Shown here: in pieces, positions 16,564 to 26,071 of the stretch
How the letters are laid out: each line of letters begins with the position of its first letter
Numbering within the stretch: the stretch's first letter is position 1
The notes under the pieces: generated by a model
The model's database searches: none
What the model was told of the DNA's origin: nothing
The model's input: only the letters and a program-made list of their open reading frames with translations
NCBI GenBank assembly: GCA_000272025.2
Contig: AKCV02000026.1
Span: 248,001-312,000, forward strand
Direction: 5' to 3'
From: Imbroritus primus
GTDB taxonomy: Bacteria > Pseudomonadota > Gammaproteobacteria > Burkholderiales > Burkholderiaceae
Length of the DNA stretch: 64,000 nt
Translations under genes and position numbers: made by a program

Positions 16564-16618
16564 GCGGAAAGCTCGTGGAGGGATGTTGATGTAGTGAGGT
16601 AGTGCACCAGATGCGGTT

Positions 16619-17149
16619 TCAACGCGTACCGAGGCGCGCTTTCTTCTTCAGGGTCCAGGCGTCGAGACGTTCGCGCACCCCGGCGGATTCGGCCTGCATC
16701 TGCGCATCCGGTACGGTCATTGCCGTCAGTTCGAGGCGGATGCCGTTGGGGTCGAAGAAGTAGATCGACTGGAAGACGCGATGGTCGGTGGGGCCGAGGA
16801 CTTCGATGCCATGCTGCTCGAGCCGCTGCTTGACGGCCTGGAGTGCAGGCAGATCATCCACCATGAAGGCGATATGGTTGACCCACGCCGGCGTGTTGGG
16901 CGAGGGCGCGGCTGCTTCGTTGTCGCCGAGATCGAAGAAGGCGATGAAAGAGCCGTCGTCGATCCGGAAGAAGATATGCGTGTAGGGACAGAACTCGCCG
17001 GTCGAGGGAACGTAGTCGTTCTCGATGTAGTGGTACAGCGGCAGGCCGAGGATGTCTTCATAGAAATGCCGGGTTTCCTCGGCATCGCGGCAGCGGTAGG
17101 CGTAGTGATGCAGGCGGCGGATCGGGGCGGGTGGCACAGGCTGGTTCAT
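16619..17149 (-). CDS. VOC-family (glyoxalase/dioxygenase fold) protein
   Basis: A 176-aa two-module vicinal oxygen chelate protein. The first module begins LHHYAYRCRDAEETRHFYEDILGLPL, the second NHIAFMVDDLPAL, and it ends with DPNGIRLELT. Putative metal ligands are the His near residue 15, the His in NHIAF and the Glu in RLELT. The family includes glyoxalases, extradiol dioxygenases and fosfomycin-type transferases; the exact reaction is unknown. Glutathione-linked chemistry would fit the neighbouring gamma-glutamyltranspeptidase, but that is speculative. Confidence 0.85.
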   Translation of the reverse strand: MNQPVPPAPIRRLHHYAYRCRDAEETRHFYEDILGLPLYHYIENDYVPSTGEFCPYTHIFFRIDDGSFIAFFDLGDNEAAAPSPNTPAWVNHIAFMVDDLPALQAVKQRLEQHGIEVLGPTDHRVFQSIYFFDPNGIRLELTAMTVPDAQMQAESAGVRERLDAWTLKKKARLGTR

Positions 17150-17284
17150 GGCGCTCTCCGGAAATCAGGTCGCGCACAGGCGGCGCCATGCATGCGCCGC
17201 CTGCCGGCGGAATGAAATCACTCTACCGCAATTTGCGGTGACTGGCATGCCGCGCCGTGCATGCCAGCCGGGGTGCCGCGTGGC

Positions 17285-18907
17285 CTAGAATCCCGCCGCC
17301 AGTCCGTCACGGCGGCTGTCGCTGGCCGCCACGTAACCGTCTTCGGGATCGTCCGCGAGGCGCCAGATGAACTGGCCGGAGCCGAAGTCCATGTACGGAT
17401 CTTCGATCGACTTCAACTGGTGGCCGCGCGCCTGGAGTCCGGCCACGGTGTCGGCGCGCATGGTGGATTCCACGTCGAGCGTGAAGTCGCGGTTGACCTT
17501 CCAGCGCGGGGCGTCGCACGCGGCCTGCGGCTGCTGGTGGTAATCGAGCATGCGCACCACGGTCTGTACGTGGCCCTGCGGCTGCATGTCGCCGCCCATT
17601 ACGCCGAAGCTCATCACCGGGGCGCCGTCCTTGGTGAGGAAGGCCGGGATGATAGTGTGGAACGGACGCTTGCCCCCCGCCACGACGTTGGCCGAGACGG
17701 GATCCATCGAGAAGCCCACGCCACGGTTCTGCAGGCTGATGCCGGTGCCCGGCACCACCACGCCCGAGCCGAAGCCCATGTAGTTGGACTGGATGAACGA
17801 CACCATCATGCCGTTCTCGTCGGCTGCGGTGAGATACACCGTGCCGCCGGCCTTCGGCATGCCCGGCGTGAAGTGCGTGGCGCGCTGCAGGTCGATCTGC
17901 TTGGCGCGCTGCGCGAGATAGGCGGGGTCGAGCATCTGCGCGGGCGTCACGTCCATGCTGCGCGGATCGGCCACGTAGCGATAGATGTCGGCAAAGGCAA
18001 GCTTCATCGCCTCGATCTGCAGATGCTGCGCGTCGATGCCGTCGAGCGCGAAGCCGCCGAGGTCGAACTGTTCGAGAATGCCGAGCGCGATCAGCGCGGC
18101 GATGCCCTGGCCGTTCGGCGGAATCTCGTGCACCTCATGGCCGCGATAGCGCTGGCTGATCGGCGTGACCCACTCGGGACGATAGTCGCGCAGGTCGGCC
18201 AGTTGCATGGCGCCACCGCATTCCTTGGCGCAGGCGGCCATGCGTTCGGCCAGCTCGCCCTCGTAGAACGCACGGCCGTTGGTCGCGCCGATCTTGCGGA
18301 GCGTTTCCGCCGCTTCGGCAAACACGAAGCGCTCGCCGATGGCGGGCGCGCGGCCGCGCGGCATGAAGGCCGCCGCGAAGCCGGGCTGGTCGTGCAGGGC
18401 GGGAATCGCGGCTTCCCACTTGTGCGCCACCACGGGCGCGACAGCGTGGCCGCGCTCGGCGATCTCGACGGCGGGCTGCAGCACGTCGGCAAACGGCAGC
18501 CGTCCGAATTTTTCATGCAGGGCCACCCATGCCGAAATGGCGCCCGGCACGGTGACGCTGTCCCAGCCGCGTTGCGGCCGCTTGGCGATGCCCCGGGCAT
18601 CCTCGCCATACTTGCGCTTGAAGTATTCGGGGTTCCACGCGGCCGGCGCCGTGCCGGAGGCGTTCAGGCCGTGCAGTTGCCGGCCATCCCACACGATCGC
18701 AAAGGCGTCGCTGCCGAGTCCGCACGACACGGGTTCGACGATGGTCAGTATGGCGGCCGCGGCAATCGCCGCATCGACCGCATTGCCCCCGCTGCGCAGC
18801 ATCTGCAGGCCTGCCTGCGCCGCCAGCGGCTGCGAGGTGGCGACGACATTGCGTGCGAACACGGGGATGCGGGTCGTGGGATAGGGGTTGTTCCAGTGAA
18901 AGGTCAT
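17285..18907 (-). CDS. Gamma-glutamyltranspeptidase family protein (first copy)
   Basis: A 540-aa Ntn-hydrolase. Family motifs include SGGNAVDAAIAAAAIL (about 39-54) and the segment before the autoproteolytic nucleophile, PKAGGTVYLTAAD, with Thr356 as predicted nucleophile of the small subunit, then GSGVVVPGTG and NRGVGFSMDP. The usual TTH after the cut is TVY here, as in GGT-like acylases and YwrD-type proteins. The start at 18907 was chosen because homology begins there; the frame extends to 19234 without meaning. No convincing signal peptide is seen, so it is probably cytoplasmic. It is divergent from the Bug gene at 19512. Confidence 0.85.
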   Translation of the reverse strand: MTFHWNNPYPTTRIPVFARNVVATSQPLAAQAGLQMLRSGGNAVDAAIAAAAILTIVEPVSCGLGSDAFAIVWDGRQLHGLNASGTAPAAWNPEYFKRKYGEDARGIAKRPQRGWDSVTVPGAISAWVALHEKFGRLPFADVLQPAVEIAERGHAVAPVVAHKWEAAIPALHDQPGFAAAFMPRGRAPAIGERFVFAEAAETLRKIGATNGRAFYEGELAERMAACAKECGGAMQLADLRDYRPEWVTPISQRYRGHEVHEIPPNGQGIAALIALGILEQFDLGGFALDGIDAQHLQIEAMKLAFADIYRYVADPRSMDVTPAQMLDPAYLAQRAKQIDLQRATHFTPGMPKAGGTVYLTAADENGMMVSFIQSNYMGFGSGVVVPGTGISLQNRGVGFSMDPVSANVVAGGKRPFHTIIPAFLTKDGAPVMSFGVMGGDMQPQGHVQTVVRMLDYHQQPQAACDAPRWKVNRDFTLDVESTMRADTVAGLQARGHQLKSIEDPYMDFGSGQFIWRLADDPEDGYVAASDSRRDGLAAGF

Positions 18908-19511
18908 GGGGGTCTCGCTTGTGCGGGGTCGCGGTTGCTCAGGGATGGCCCGGCGGCCATGCGCTGCTTGCGGGCATGGGAGAGAATGGATTCGCCATGA
19001 CAGGATTATACGTGCTCCGGTATGGGAAATGCCATTCTGGTGAAAATTAATAATCTTTAAAGGGTATCTCAAATACATTTTGATGATTATCCTTTGCTGT
19101 GCTTGCATCCGCCGGAAAACAATTCGCGCCGATCGCTCCTGGTGTGGGCTGGCATGCCGGGCGAATGTCCCGGAGACCCGCGTGCACGCTTGTGGTGCGG
19201 CATGCGCAAGGACGGCGCGGCGCATGCCGCGCACGGGTGCACGCGCACGCCGCGGGAATCGGCATGGCGGCTCTGTACCGTCTGATTGGCGAAAATGTTC
19301 TATCGCAAAATAAGGGGTGCGGCTCTAATGAATTTAACGAATCGTAAATGAATAAAATAATGATGCGGCAAGTGATTTGCGCATCGCCATATTCGCTGTA
19401 CTGGATATCCGGGATTATCCGGATATTCCGGGAGAAAAACAGACTGCCCGGCGGCGCCTGCATGGCGGCTGCCGGATTCTTGCGCATGCTTTCGACGATG
19501 ACGGAGGTTGT
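18908..19511. promoter_or_regulatory. Divergent control region between GGT and Bug genes
   Basis: About 600 bp with no convincing gene. It is markedly AT-rich around 19000-19100 and 19310-19370, so it probably holds promoters for both directions. It contains the inverted repeat at 19405-19426. Confidence 0.45.
19405..19426. promoter_or_regulatory. Inverted repeat upstream of Bug gene, candidate operator
   Basis: ATATCCGG (19405-19412) and CCGGATAT (19419-19426) are perfect 8-bp arms separated by 6 bp, 86 bp before the Bug start. No regulator gene is adjacent, so the binding protein is unknown. Confidence 0.5.
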
Positions 19512-20474
19512 ATGAAGAAGATTCTGATTGCCGCCGCAGTGGCCATGGCGGGGGCCTCTGCGCCTGCCATGGCGCAATATCCCGACCAGCCCATCAAACT
19601 GGTCGTGGCGTGGCCCGGGGGTGGAGTGAGCGATGTGCTGGGGCGTTACGTGGCCGACAAGCTCGGTCCGGCGCTGAAGCAGCCGGTGGTGGTCGATAAC
19701 CGGCCCGGCGCGAACGGCCTCATCGGCACGCAGGCGGTAGCCAAGGCCGCGCCGAACGGCTACACCCTGCAAGTCATCACGGCCGAGTCGCATGCCATCA
19801 ATCCGCATGTGTACAAGAAGCTCGGTTACGATCCCAAGACTGCGTTCGAACCCATCGCCATGGTGGGCAAGGTGTACCAGGTGCTGGCAACGCGTGCCGA
19901 CCTGCCGGCCAAGAACGTGCGTGACCTGATCGCCGCGGCCAAGGCGCGTCCCAACACGCTGAATGCCGGCCATTACGGCGTGGGCAGCACCTCGCAGCTG
20001 GGCATGGTGCTGTTCGAGCAGACGGCTGGCGTGCAGTTCAACCACGTGCCGTACAAGGGTGTGACGCCGACCGTCAATGCACTGCTGGCCGGCGAGGTGG
20101 ACGTCGCCATGGCCAATGCGTTCAACGTCGTGCAGTTCCAGAAGGCTGGCCGTCTCAAGGTGATCGGCAGCGCCTCGCCGCAGCCGCTGCCGTCGATGCC
20201 GGACGTGCCGACGATCGAATCGCAGGGCCTCAAGGGTTTTTACACCGGCAACTGGTACGGCTTTGTTGCGCCGAAGGGCACGCCGCCGGACGTCATCAAT
20301 CTGCTGGCCACCGAGATCAAGAAGATCGCAGCCACGCCCGAGTTCAAGGAACGCCTCGCCACCATGGGCATCATGGAAGAATTCATGGGGCCCGAGGCGT
20401 CGCGCAAGTTCCTCGCGGCGGAGAACGACCTGTATGCGCGTATCGTCAAGGAACGTAACATCACGATTGATTGA
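19512..20474 (+). CDS. Bug-type (TTT) periplasmic solute-binding protein
   Basis: A 320-aa protein with a signal peptide (MKKILIAAAVAMAGASAPAM, cleavage after AMA near residue 21) and the Bug fold: QPIKLVVAWPGGGVSD, NRPGANGLIGTQAV, HVPYKGVTPTVNALLAGEVDVAM and NWYGFVAPKGTPP. GGAGG precedes the ATG. It is followed by a second gamma-glutamyltranspeptidase homologue, so the bound solute may be a gamma-glutamyl compound or another amide, an inference from context only. No membrane transporter genes accompany it. Confidence 0.9.
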   Translation: MKKILIAAAVAMAGASAPAMAQYPDQPIKLVVAWPGGGVSDVLGRYVADKLGPALKQPVVVDNRPGANGLIGTQAVAKAAPNGYTLQVITAESHAINPHVYKKLGYDPKTAFEPIAMVGKVYQVLATRADLPAKNVRDLIAAAKARPNTLNAGHYGVGSTSQLGMVLFEQTAGVQFNHVPYKGVTPTVNALLAGEVDVAMANAFNVVQFQKAGRLKVIGSASPQPLPSMPDVPTIESQGLKGFYTGNWYGFVAPKGTPPDVINLLATEIKKIAATPEFKERLATMGIMEEFMGPEASRKFLAAENDLYARIVKERNITID

Positions 20475-20478
20475 CGAT

Positions 20479-20515
20479 GGCCCGATGTGCCGTACCGCAC
20501 GTCGGGCATCGGGCC
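20479..20515. terminator. Stem-loop with two alternative pairings after the Bug gene
   Basis: GGCCCGATG (20479-20487) can pair with CATCGGGCC (20507-20515). Alternatively CCCGATGTGC (20481-20490) pairs with GCACGTCGGG (20497-20506) with one G-U pair. The two stems are mutually exclusive. There is no T-run, so it is a likely attenuator or mRNA-stabilising element between binding protein and GGT genes. Confidence 0.5.
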
Positions 20516-20596
20516 GCCGGGTTGAGCGTGCCACGCTGGCTGCGTGGCGCGATCTGCCTGGTGACATGACTGATCTACTGCAAGCGCGAGTATCCG

Positions 20597-22333
20597 ATGC
20601 AACCTTCCTCAAGCGCCTGGCGACCGACCATTGCGGGTAGCCACTATGCCGTTTCCACTGGCCACTATCTTGCGACTGCCGCCGCCACGCGTGCGCTGGA
20701 GCTGGGTGGCAATGCCATCGATGCGGGCGTGACTGCCGCCATGGTGCTGGCCGTGGTCCAGCCAGACGTGGTGTCGTTTGCCGGCGTCGCGCCCACGCTG
20801 GTGTATCTGCGTGAAGAGCAATGCGTGGTCAGCCTCGAAGGGCTTGGCTACTGGCCCGCGCTGACGGATATCGCGCGGTTGCGTGAGGTGGCCAGCGGGA
20901 CGGGCGGCACAAGCGTGCCCGAAGGCATCCTCCGGCAGATCGTGCCGGCTGCGCCCGCCACGCATATCGAGGCGTTGCGCCGTTTCGGCACGTTTTCCTT
21001 CGAGCAGGCCGCACTGCCGGCCATGGAGCTGGCGGAAGAAGGTTTCTATGTGTATCCGGAACTGAGCAGCAGCATTGCCCTGCATGCGGGCGAGTTTGCG
21101 CGCTATGCGGAAAACGCCACCACCTTCTTGCCGGGCGGCCAGGCGCCGGGCGTGGGCGCGCGCCTGCGCCAGCCGAACCTGGCGCGCACCATCGGCCGCA
21201 TGATCGCCAGCGAGCGCGCGGCCAGCGGCAACCGCGCCGCCAAGCTGCGCGCCGTCCATGAGTTCTTCTATCGCGGCGACATCGCGCGCGAGATCGATGC
21301 CTTCCATCGCCAGCACGGCGGTTTTCTGCGCTACGAGGATCTGGCCGGGTTTGAAGTGCCGGTCGCGCAGAGCATTGCCACGCAGTACCACGGCCATGAA
21401 GTGCATGCCTGTGATACGTGGTGCCAGGGTGTAGTGTTGCTGGAAACACTGAAGATTCTCGAGCGCGACGACCTGCGGGCGTTGGGCCACAACTCGCCGG
21501 CTTACCTGCACCTGCTGGCTGAGGCGCTGAACCTGTCGTTTGCCGATCGCGAAGCTTATGTGGGCGACCCGAGTTTCATCGACGTGCCGACGGCCGAGCT
21601 GCTGTCGGCCCGCTACGCGGCCGACCAGCGCGCACGCATCGATGCGCAGCGCGCGTTCGGCGCCATGCCGCAGCCCGGTCCGCTGCGCGACAACTCGCGT
21701 GCCGGCCTGCGCTTGCCGCAGCCCGCGCAGGGTCCCGCGCCACTCGCGCCCGACACTATCTATGGCTGCGTGGTCGACCGGCAGGGCAATGCATTCTCGG
21801 TCACACCGTCCGATACCACCTACGATTCGCCCATGGTCGATGGCCTGGGTTTCGTGGTGTCGACGCGTGGCATGCAGGGGCGTCTCGAGGACGATCACCC
21901 CTGCGTGGTCGAACCCGGCAAGCGTCCGCGCCTCACGCCCACCCCGGCGCTGGCGCTGCGCGACGGCGAATTCGCCATGGCCTGGGGTACGCCGGGCGGC
22001 GATGTGCAGTGCGCATCGATGCTGCAGGTGTTCCTCAACGTGACCCAGTTCGGCATGGAAATGCAGAGCGCCATCGAAGCGCCGCGCGTGGCGACCTTCA
22101 ACTTTCCCAACTCGTTCGCGCCCAACCAGTATCTGCCGGGGCGGCTGTGCGTGGAAAGCAGCGTGGGCGCCGATACCATTGATGCGCTCTCCGCGCTCGG
22201 CCATGATGTGCAGGTGTGGCCGGAGCGGTCGTGGAGCGCGGGTGCGGTCTGCGCGATCGCACGCGACCCGGCCACGCAGATGCTGCATGCCGGTGCCGAT
22301 CCGCGCCGTGCGGCCTATGCGATGGCACGCTAG
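20597..22333 (+). CDS. Gamma-glutamyltranspeptidase family protein (second copy)
   Basis: A 578-aa Ntn-hydrolase homologue, clearly diverged from the copy at 17285. Visible motifs are LGGNAIDAGVTAAMVLAVV (about 37-55), the predicted nucleophile Thr387 in APDTIYGCVVD, and the late motif WGTPGGDVQ. As in the first copy, the TTH signature is changed (TIY). No signal peptide is seen. It is the second gene after the Bug gene and ends at a bidirectional terminator. Probable action is hydrolysis or transfer of a gamma-glutamyl or similar amide. Confidence 0.82.
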   Translation: MQPSSSAWRPTIAGSHYAVSTGHYLATAAATRALELGGNAIDAGVTAAMVLAVVQPDVVSFAGVAPTLVYLREEQCVVSLEGLGYWPALTDIARLREVASGTGGTSVPEGILRQIVPAAPATHIEALRRFGTFSFEQAALPAMELAEEGFYVYPELSSSIALHAGEFARYAENATTFLPGGQAPGVGARLRQPNLARTIGRMIASERAASGNRAAKLRAVHEFFYRGDIAREIDAFHRQHGGFLRYEDLAGFEVPVAQSIATQYHGHEVHACDTWCQGVVLLETLKILERDDLRALGHNSPAYLHLLAEALNLSFADREAYVGDPSFIDVPTAELLSARYAADQRARIDAQRAFGAMPQPGPLRDNSRAGLRLPQPAQGPAPLAPDTIYGCVVDRQGNAFSVTPSDTTYDSPMVDGLGFVVSTRGMQGRLEDDHPCVVEPGKRPRLTPTPALALRDGEFAMAWGTPGGDVQCASMLQVFLNVTQFGMEMQSAIEAPRVATFNFPNSFAPNQYLPGRLCVESSVGADTIDALSALGHDVQVWPERSWSAGAVCAIARDPATQMLHAGADPRRAAYAMAR

Positions 22334-22361
22334 ACCGGCACTGCGTTCCCCTTCGGCAATC

Positions 22362-22389
22362 AAAAACGCCCGCAAATGCGGGCGTTTTT
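22362..22389. terminator. Bidirectional Rho-independent terminator
   Basis: AAAAACGCCCGC pairs perfectly with GCGGGCGTTTTT across an AAAT loop, with A and T runs on both sides. It serves the convergent GGT gene (stop at 22333) and purU (stop at 22409). Confidence 0.93.
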
Positions 22390-22408
22390 CTTTTTGCTTA
22401 CGGGCGAC

Positions 22409-23326
22409 TCAGAGGATCACGGTGCGATGGCCATTCACGAATACGCGCCGCTCGATGAAGGCCTTGACGGCGCGCGCCAGCGCCTGGCATTCCATGTCGC
22501 GTCCCACCACGCGCAGTTGCTCGGCATCGTAGCTGTGGTTAACGCGCTCCACTACCTGCTCGATGATCGGCCCTTCGTCGAGGTCGTCGGTAACGAAATG
22601 CGCCGTCGCGCCGATCAGCTTCACGCCACGCTCATAGGCCTGGTGATAGGGGCGCGCACCCTTGAAGCCCGGCAGGAAGGAGTGGTGGATGTTGATGGCG
22701 CGGCCAGCCAGCGCCGCGCTGGTTTCTGCCGAGAGAATCTGCATGTAGCGCGCCAGCACCACCAGCTCGGACTGCGTGCGTTCCGCCAGCGCGAGGATCT
22801 GCGCTTCCTGGGCCTGCCGCGTGTCCGGGGTCACCGGCAGATGGTGAAAGGGCAGGCCGGCCGCCGCGGCCATCGGTGCCAGGTCCGGATGGTTCGATGC
22901 CACGCAGGTGATGTCCATCGGCAGGTCGCCCATGCGTGTGCGGAACAGCAGGTCGGCGAGGCAGTGATCGAACTTCGAGACGAGAATCATCACCTTGGGG
23001 CGGACCGACATGTCGTGCAGTTGCCACGCCATGTCGAAGTGCGCGCCGATGGGCGCAAAGTCACGCTGCAGGGTGTCCGGCTCGAGTACCGCGCCGTCTT
23101 GCGCATGGAACATGCAGCGCACGAAAAAGCGTGCATTCGAGGGGTCGTCGAAGACCGCCAGTTCGTCGATATAGCAGCCACGCGCATCCAGGAACTGCAC
23201 CACGGCGGCGACCTGCCCGGCCTTGCTGGGGCAGGAGAGCGTCAGGCCCCAGCGGCGGGGCGCAACGGTTGCCTGGTTTGGATTCGATTGATGGAGGGAT
23301 ACTTGATTCAGGGACGATTGATTCAT
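22409..23326 (-). CDS. purU: Formyltetrahydrofolate deformylase
   Basis: A 305-aa protein. An N-terminal ACT-like domain (GLTLSCPSKAGQVAAVVQFL) is followed by the formyltransferase catalytic domain with SKFDHCLADLLFR, SNHPDLAP, INIHHSFLPGFKGARPYHQAYERGVKLIGATAHFV and DDLDEGPIIEQ. It hydrolyses 10-formyl-THF to formate and THF. The first 20 or so residues are an extra Asn/Gln/Ser-rich stretch. The gene sits 11 bp after glyA in the same direction, forming the one-carbon arm of the sarcosine cluster. Confidence 0.95.
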   Translation of the reverse strand: MNQSSLNQVSLHQSNPNQATVAPRRWGLTLSCPSKAGQVAAVVQFLDARGCYIDELAVFDDPSNARFFVRCMFHAQDGAVLEPDTLQRDFAPIGAHFDMAWQLHDMSVRPKVMILVSKFDHCLADLLFRTRMGDLPMDITCVASNHPDLAPMAAAAGLPFHHLPVTPDTRQAQEAQILALAERTQSELVVLARYMQILSAETSAALAGRAINIHHSFLPGFKGARPYHQAYERGVKLIGATAHFVTDDLDEGPIIEQVVERVNHSYDAEQLRVVGRDMECQALARAVKAFIERRVFVNGHRTVIL

Positions 23327-23337
23327 GCCACGCTCCT

Positions 23338-24588
<1,251 letters not shown>

Positions 24589-24810
24589 GGTGTGCTCCGT
24601 TATCATTGGGATGGCTGACCGTCACGGGCTGCCGCGGCGAACGCCGGTCTGGTGTCGGGTGCCAGTACATCAGACCGGGGATGTGCGCGGATAGAACAGA
24701 CCCGCCTCCGTGTCAGGACAATTCCGCCATGGCGCGCAGGCATGGCTGCTTTGATGGATACTGCGGAGGTTGCCGCCTGCCGGCCTTTCCGCGCCACCCG
24801 GACCTACGCC

Positions 24811-25914
24811 ATGACCCGCACGCCTTCCAGCGACACCGCGCCGCTCCGTTTCGGCATCGTGCTGCTGCCCAACTTCACGCTGACCGCGCTGTCCGGTTTC
24901 CTGGACGTGCTGCGCCTGTCGAGCGACGAGGGCGATCACAGCCGCCCGGTGCGCTGTACCTGGCAGGTCATTGGCGAAACCCTGTCGCCGATCCGCGCGA
25001 GCAGCGGCGTCCATGTCTCGCCCTCGGCGCGCTTCGACGATGCCGGGCAGTTCGAGTACATCGTGGTGGTGGGCGGGCTGCTGCATTCCTCGCCCGAGAT
25101 CAGCCCGGCCACGCTGGAATTCATCCGCGCGGCCGGCAAGTCGGAGGCCACGCTGGTGGGCGTGTGCACCGGCGCGTTCGCGCTGATGCGGGCTGGCGTG
25201 CTGAACGATGCGCGCATCTGCGTGAGCTGGTTCCACTACTGGGATTTTCTCGAGCAGTTTCCGCACGTCACCCCCGAGAAGCTGGTGGCCGACCGCCTGT
25301 ACGTGTTCGATCACCGCCGCATCACCTGCTCGGGCGGACGCGCCTCCATCGACGTGGCGGCGGCGATCCTCACGCGCCACATCGATCCGTCCATCGTGCG
25401 CAAGGCGCTGCGCATCCTGCAGGTCGAGGATCTGGATCGCGGCAATGCACCCCAGCCGCATCCGCCGGGCCTCGCGCCCGCCACGCATCCCAAGGTCAAG
25501 CGCGCCATCCTGCTGATGGAGCAGCACCTGAGCCATGCGCTGACGGTGGACGAACTGGCGCGCAAGCTCGACATGTCGGTGCGGCAGCTCGAACGGCTGT
25601 TCAAGGAAGCCACCGGCAGTTCGCCGCAGGCCTATGCCAAGGCCATCCGGCTGCGCATCGCCGGCTGGATGCTGCGGCATTCGGACAAGACGGTGTCGGC
25701 CATCGCCTCGAGTTGCGGGTTCTCCGATGCCTCGCACATGGGCCGCGAGTTCCGCAATGCCTACGGGCTCTCGCCCGGGGCGTACCGGGCGGCCGGCTCG
25801 GCGGGCGATGCCGCCGGAACATCATCGGCCGTGCCCGTGGCTGATGGCGGCGTGCCGGGTCCCGGCCCGGACGACTACGGCGAGGTCTATCCCGGCCGTA
25901 CCGATTTTTACTGA
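24811..25914 (+). CDS. GlxA/GbdR-like AraC-family regulator (DJ-1/PfpI plus HTH)
   Basis: A 367-aa protein. An N-terminal class I glutamine amidotransferase-like domain (FGIVLLPNFTLTALSGFLDVL; VGVCTGAFALMRAGVL with the nucleophile-elbow Cys) is followed by a C-terminal double AraC helix-turn-helix (about 230-330; LTVDELARKLDMSVRQLERLF and SAIASSCGFSDASHMGREF). Members regulating glycine betaine, dimethylglycine and sarcosine catabolism (GbdR, SouR) have this architecture. Its position between purU-glyA and sdaA-soxBDAG strongly suggests sarcosine-responsive activation of both arms. The start could also be 24742. Confidence 0.88.
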   Translation: MTRTPSSDTAPLRFGIVLLPNFTLTALSGFLDVLRLSSDEGDHSRPVRCTWQVIGETLSPIRASSGVHVSPSARFDDAGQFEYIVVVGGLLHSSPEISPATLEFIRAAGKSEATLVGVCTGAFALMRAGVLNDARICVSWFHYWDFLEQFPHVTPEKLVADRLYVFDHRRITCSGGRASIDVAAAILTRHIDPSIVRKALRILQVEDLDRGNAPQPHPPGLAPATHPKVKRAILLMEQHLSHALTVDELARKLDMSVRQLERLFKEATGSSPQAYAKAIRLRIAGWMLRHSDKTVSAIASSCGFSDASHMGREFRNAYGLSPGAYRAAGSAGDAAGTSSAVPVADGGVPGPGPDDYGEVYPGRTDFY

Positions 25915-26071
25915 CGGGCCCGCGCCCGCGCTGGCGCGTTTGTCCCAACGGGACGGCGCTCCGGTTCTATCCCGTTCTCCGGTCTTTTTGATGTACTAGC
26001 GGCATGCGGTGGGCAGTCGGAATCACGCCTGCCGCCGTGTCCGCCAACGCATCCCCACAGCCCGGAGCGCC

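Noticed and set aside
19047-20612. A 521-codon minus-strand frame opposite the Bug gene at 19512
   Set aside because: The Bug gene has a signal peptide and family motifs; the opposite frame has none.
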